This document shows, in pieces, positions 61,754 to 64,000 of a stretch of 64,000 nucleotides of DNA (the first letter of the stretch is position 1; every line of letters starts with the position of its first letter). This stretch comes from Bordetella sp. BOR01 (GTDB lineage Bacteria > Pseudomonadota > Gammaproteobacteria > Burkholderiales > Burkholderiaceae_B), in assembly GCF_019218885.1 (NCBI RefSeq), contig NZ_JAHUWT010000003.1:310001-374000 (forward strand), read 5' to 3'. The notes under the pieces were generated by a model. It did not search any database. It was not told the origin of the DNA and was given only the letters and a program-made list of their open reading frames with translations. A program made the translations under genes and the position numbers.

Positions 61754-63137
61754 TTGCCGCTTCCGCTGCCCCTGCCTCATTCGCCGCCGGCGGCAACACA
61801 TCGCCGTCCAATAGCGCCTGCCACAGGGCTTGCGGCTGCGGCGTGGCAAGGCCGGCGTTGCGCAGGAACTTGTCGCGCACCTGCTGCACCGCGGCCGGCC
61901 GCTCGGCGCTGCCCAGCACCTGCTCGACGCGTGCGGCGAGCACTGTCGCATCGTCCAGCGTCACCGACAATTCTGCACCGAAGCGTTCAGGAAAGCCGCT
62001 GTCCGGCCAATCGGATACGCCGATACGCGCGGCCAGCCGCAGGGCCGGCTCGCTCAGGGGCCCGGTGGTCATTGCCGTGACATCGATGGGCTGGTCCAGC
62101 AGGGCCATCGCCACGCAATACGGCAGGCTGTACTTGGCGTCGTTGGTATCGCGCGGCGCCTGCTTGCGTTCCCAGGGCTGCGCGATGACCAGGCCAGCGC
62201 CGTGCGCCACCCGGCAATGCGCCGATTCGATGCGCCGGCCCAATGCCTGCGCCTCGCCGCGCAATTGGTTGGCCGCCTCGAGATACGGATGAATGTAGTG
62301 GCAGCAGGGATACAGCTTGAATGCGGCGTCGCGCAAGACCCAGGCGGCCCCCAGGCTGTCGAGCCCGGCCGCCAGCCTGTCCCCCGCCGCCTGGTCGTCG
62401 GCGTAGGCCGCGTATATCCCGTGCTTGCCTTCCAGCACCGTCAGCGGGCCGGTCATGCCGGCCATGGCCAGGCCGGCGGCCCATAGGCCCGCATGCGCGG
62501 CCCAGCCCGGGTGCAGCGCCTTGACGTTGGAGCCATCGCTCAAGAATTCGAATATGCCGCTGGCCTGGCTACCCGCGATACCGCCGGCGCGCGCCACGAT
62601 GTCGGCCGGCGCGCCGCGCGCGGCAGCCGCCAGCATGGCCGCCACGACGGCGCCGCCCACCGACGTGACCTGGAAGCCGCGGCGCTGGAACGCGCCAGCC
62701 GCCGCCTGTCCGACACGCACCAGCAGTTCCCAGCCGGCCACGGTCAGCCGCACGACCTCGGGCAGGCCCAGATCCAGTTCCTGCGCCACCGCCAACACCG
62801 GCGGCACGATGACCGAACTGCCATGCACGATCGAGCCCATATGCGTATCGTCGTACTCCAGCGAGTGCATGGATGCGCCGTTGGCCAAGGCCGCCACCGT
62901 GGCGGGCGCGGAGATACCCATGCCCAGCACCGCGGCCTTGCCCGGCGCGGGAAACTGGGCCAGCAGCTTCGCCAGGAAGGCACGGTGCGCCGGCACGCTG
63001 GACGCGGCCAGCCCCACGCCGATCGCATCGGCCAGGTGCAGGCGGGCCAGTTGCTGCACATCGTGCGGAACATCGCGCAGCGACAGGCCATGCAGGAAGA
63101 CCGCCATGCGCACTGCGGCGGGCTGGCTGGCGCTCAT
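61746..63137 (-). CDS. MmgE/PrpD-family protein
   Basis: Protein of 463 residues of the 2-methylcitrate dehydratase/cis-aconitate decarboxylase/epimerase family. Markers: LARLHLADAIGVGLAASSVP, ANGASMHSLEYDDTHMGSIVHGSS (conserved D/E-Y-D-D and H), RVGQAAAGAFQRRGFQVTSV, ALHPGWAAHAGLWAAGLAM and NDAKYSLPYCVAMALLD near the end. These enzymes dehydrate or decarboxylate tricarboxylic acids or racemise hydantoin-like compounds. Start at 63137 overlaps the upstream FAD gene by four bases. Substrate unknown. Confidence 0.88.
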   Translation of the reverse strand: MSASQPAAVRMAVFLHGLSLRDVPHDVQQLARLHLADAIGVGLAASSVPAHRAFLAKLLAQFPAPGKAAVLGMGISAPATVAALANGASMHSLEYDDTHMGSIVHGSSVIVPPVLAVAQELDLGLPEVVRLTVAGWELLVRVGQAAAGAFQRRGFQVTSVGGAVVAAMLAAAARGAPADIVARAGGIAGSQASGIFEFLSDGSNVKALHPGWAAHAGLWAAGLAMAGMTGPLTVLEGKHGIYAAYADDQAAGDRLAAGLDSLGAAWVLRDAAFKLYPCCHYIHPYLEAANQLRGEAQALGRRIESAHCRVAHGAGLVIAQPWERKQAPRDTNDAKYSLPYCVAMALLDQPIDVTAMTTGPLSEPALRLAARIGVSDWPDSGFPERFGAELSVTLDDATVLAARVEQVLGSAERPAAVQQVRDKFLRNAGLATPQPQALWQALLDGDVLPPAANEAGAAEAAIR

Positions 63138-64000
63138 GCCCGCGGCTCCGCGGCCGCGCGGCCGGCCAGGTAGCCCAGGCCGATAGCCGTCAGCAGGCCA
63201 TTGCCCGAACAATAGCCCTCGGCGCCCGAACTGCCGCTGATGCCCGCCGCCGCGCCGCCGCCGGCATACAGCCCGGCGATGGCCGAACCGTCGTCACGCA
63301 ACACCCGGCCGGCCGCGTCGACCGCCAACCCGCCCTGGGTGTGGAACAGGCCCGGCGTCACCCGGCAGATCCACAGTTTTCCCGTCAGCGGCGCCATGCC
63401 GAAATGCCTGCGCCCTTGCGGATCGGCGCTGGCGCCCTCGGCGCCGGCCGCCTGGTTGTAATCGGCCAGCGTGCGCGCCAGCGCCGCTTGCGGCAGTTCG
63501 AAAATGGCGGCCAGCCCCGCCACGCTGTCGCTGCCCTTCACGCCGTTGTGGTCGACCAGTTCCTGGAATTCTTCTTCTTTGCTCGCCAGGGCCTTGATCC
63601 GGTCGTCGAAAATGGCATACACCGGGCCTGCCTGGCCCAACACCCGCTTTGCATAGCCCGAATAGCCCAGGTCTTCGTTGCCGAAGCGCTGGCCGGCCGC
63701 ATTCACCAGAATGCCGCCCTTCTCTATCGTGGTCCACGACAGCAGCGATCCATGCGGATAGGCCACCGCCGCATAACCCTGGTAGGCCTGCATGTTCGCC
63801 AGCCGCGCGCCCAGCTGCCGGCCCCAGAGCACGGCCTCGCCCTCGCTGCCCAGCGCGCCGAAGTACTCGGCACCCGCGATCTCGGTGCAGTACGTTCGCA
63901 CCAGTTCGCGGTTGGCGGCAAATCCATTGGTGGCCAGGATCACCCCGCGGGCGCCGATGCGCGATGTCTCGATGCCGGGCCCCGTCACCGCCGCGCCGAC
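63134..64000 (-). CDS. FAD-dependent dehydrogenase, N-terminus outside the window
   Basis: C-terminal 288 residues of an FAD-binding_2 protein (fumarate reductase/3-ketosteroid dehydrogenase/tricarballylate-dehydrogenase fold). GVILATNGFAANRELVRTYC is the usual segment before the capping domain; TIEKGGILVNAAGQRFGNE, LFHTQGGLAVDAAGRVLRDD and IAGLYAGGGAAAGISGSSG followed by GYCSGNGLLTAIGLGYLAGR complete the FAD domain. The N-terminal GxGxxG lies beyond base 64000. Substrate unknown; coupling to the MmgE/PrpD gene suggests an unsaturated di- or tricarboxylic acid. Confidence 0.88.
   Translation of the reverse strand, partial: VGAAVTGPGIETSRIGARGVILATNGFAANRELVRTYCTEIAGAEYFGALGSEGEAVLWGRQLGARLANMQAYQGYAAVAYPHGSLLSWTTIEKGGILVNAAGQRFGNEDLGYSGYAKRVLGQAGPVYAIFDDRIKALASKEEEFQELVDHNGVKGSDSVAGLAAIFELPQAALARTLADYNQAAGAEGASADPQGRRHFGMAPLTGKLWICRVTPGLFHTQGGLAVDAAGRVLRDDGSAIAGLYAGGGAAAGISGSSGAEGYCSGNGLLTAIGLGYLAGRAAAEPRA

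Overview
The window looks like chromosomal DNA from a GC-rich betaproteobacterium of the Alcaligenaceae, of Bordetella or Achromobacter type. The basis is the mreBCD-mrdA operon divergent from gatCAB, a metX-metW pair, high GC with strong codon bias, and seven periplasmic Bug/TctC-type solute receptors in 64 kb. That expansion is a known hallmark of this family. Genus is inferred; no rRNA or tRNA is present to confirm it. I saw no phage, insertion sequence, CRISPR array or plasmid functions.

Layout. 1-14.9 kb is mostly core: mrdA (partial), mreD, mreC and mreB on the minus strand; gatC-gatA-gatB on plus; a Bug receptor; pyrE; exonuclease III; gdhA with a promoter and a 5' leader hairpin; a TRIC-type channel; an AmpG-like permease that may start at ATT; and metW-metX. 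metX is preceded by a sequence that fits a SAM-II riboswitch, whose 3' end contains the metX ribosome binding site. A perfect 33-bp inverted repeat follows.

16.4-24.9 kb is a coherent catabolic cluster. A divergent GntR/UTRA regulator is followed by a two-subunit UxaA/SuyAB-type lyase, a NitT/TauT-type ABC transporter, a Bug receptor, a D-2-hydroxyacid dehydrogenase and a malate/lactate-type dehydrogenase. This is the gene set expected for 3-sulfolactate use (suyAB, slcC, comC).

24.9-33.1 kb runs convergently. Nine minus-strand genes under a divergent LysR regulator encode a complete four-subunit fumarate reductase/succinate dehydrogenase-like complex, a two-subunit class I fumarase/tartrate dehydratase, a Bug receptor, a ThDP enzyme and a TSUP (TauE-like) exporter. 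The flavoprotein lacks the histidine that normally binds FAD covalently. I consider this operon the best candidate for an undescribed pathway, perhaps acting on a substituted C4 dicarboxylate.

33.2-43.5 kb is mixed: LysR, a LuxR protein reduced to its HTH domain, a lipoprotein, gshA, a lipocalin, a LysR regulator divergent from a CoA-transferase/quinone-oxidoreductase/Bug operon, and an SDR-glucoamylase (GH15) pair. 44.6-56.7 kb carries a second catabolic island: a flavin monooxygenase, a DenD-like epimerase, two TetR regulators, two cysteine-less thiolase-fold proteins (one paired with a DUF35 OB-fold protein), two divergent Bug receptors over twin dyad operators, an ADP-forming acyl-CoA ligase and an SDR. 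56.8-61.8 kb is a GntR/FCD-controlled operon with a CoA-transferase, a biotin-dependent carboxyltransferase, a Bug receptor and a 73-residue biotin carrier, but no biotin carboxylase. The window ends in an MmgE/PrpD protein and a partial FAD dehydrogenase.

Gene starts were chosen from Shine-Dalgarno spacing and homology expectations and often lie inside the longest possible reading frame. All functions come from reading motifs, without database searches.
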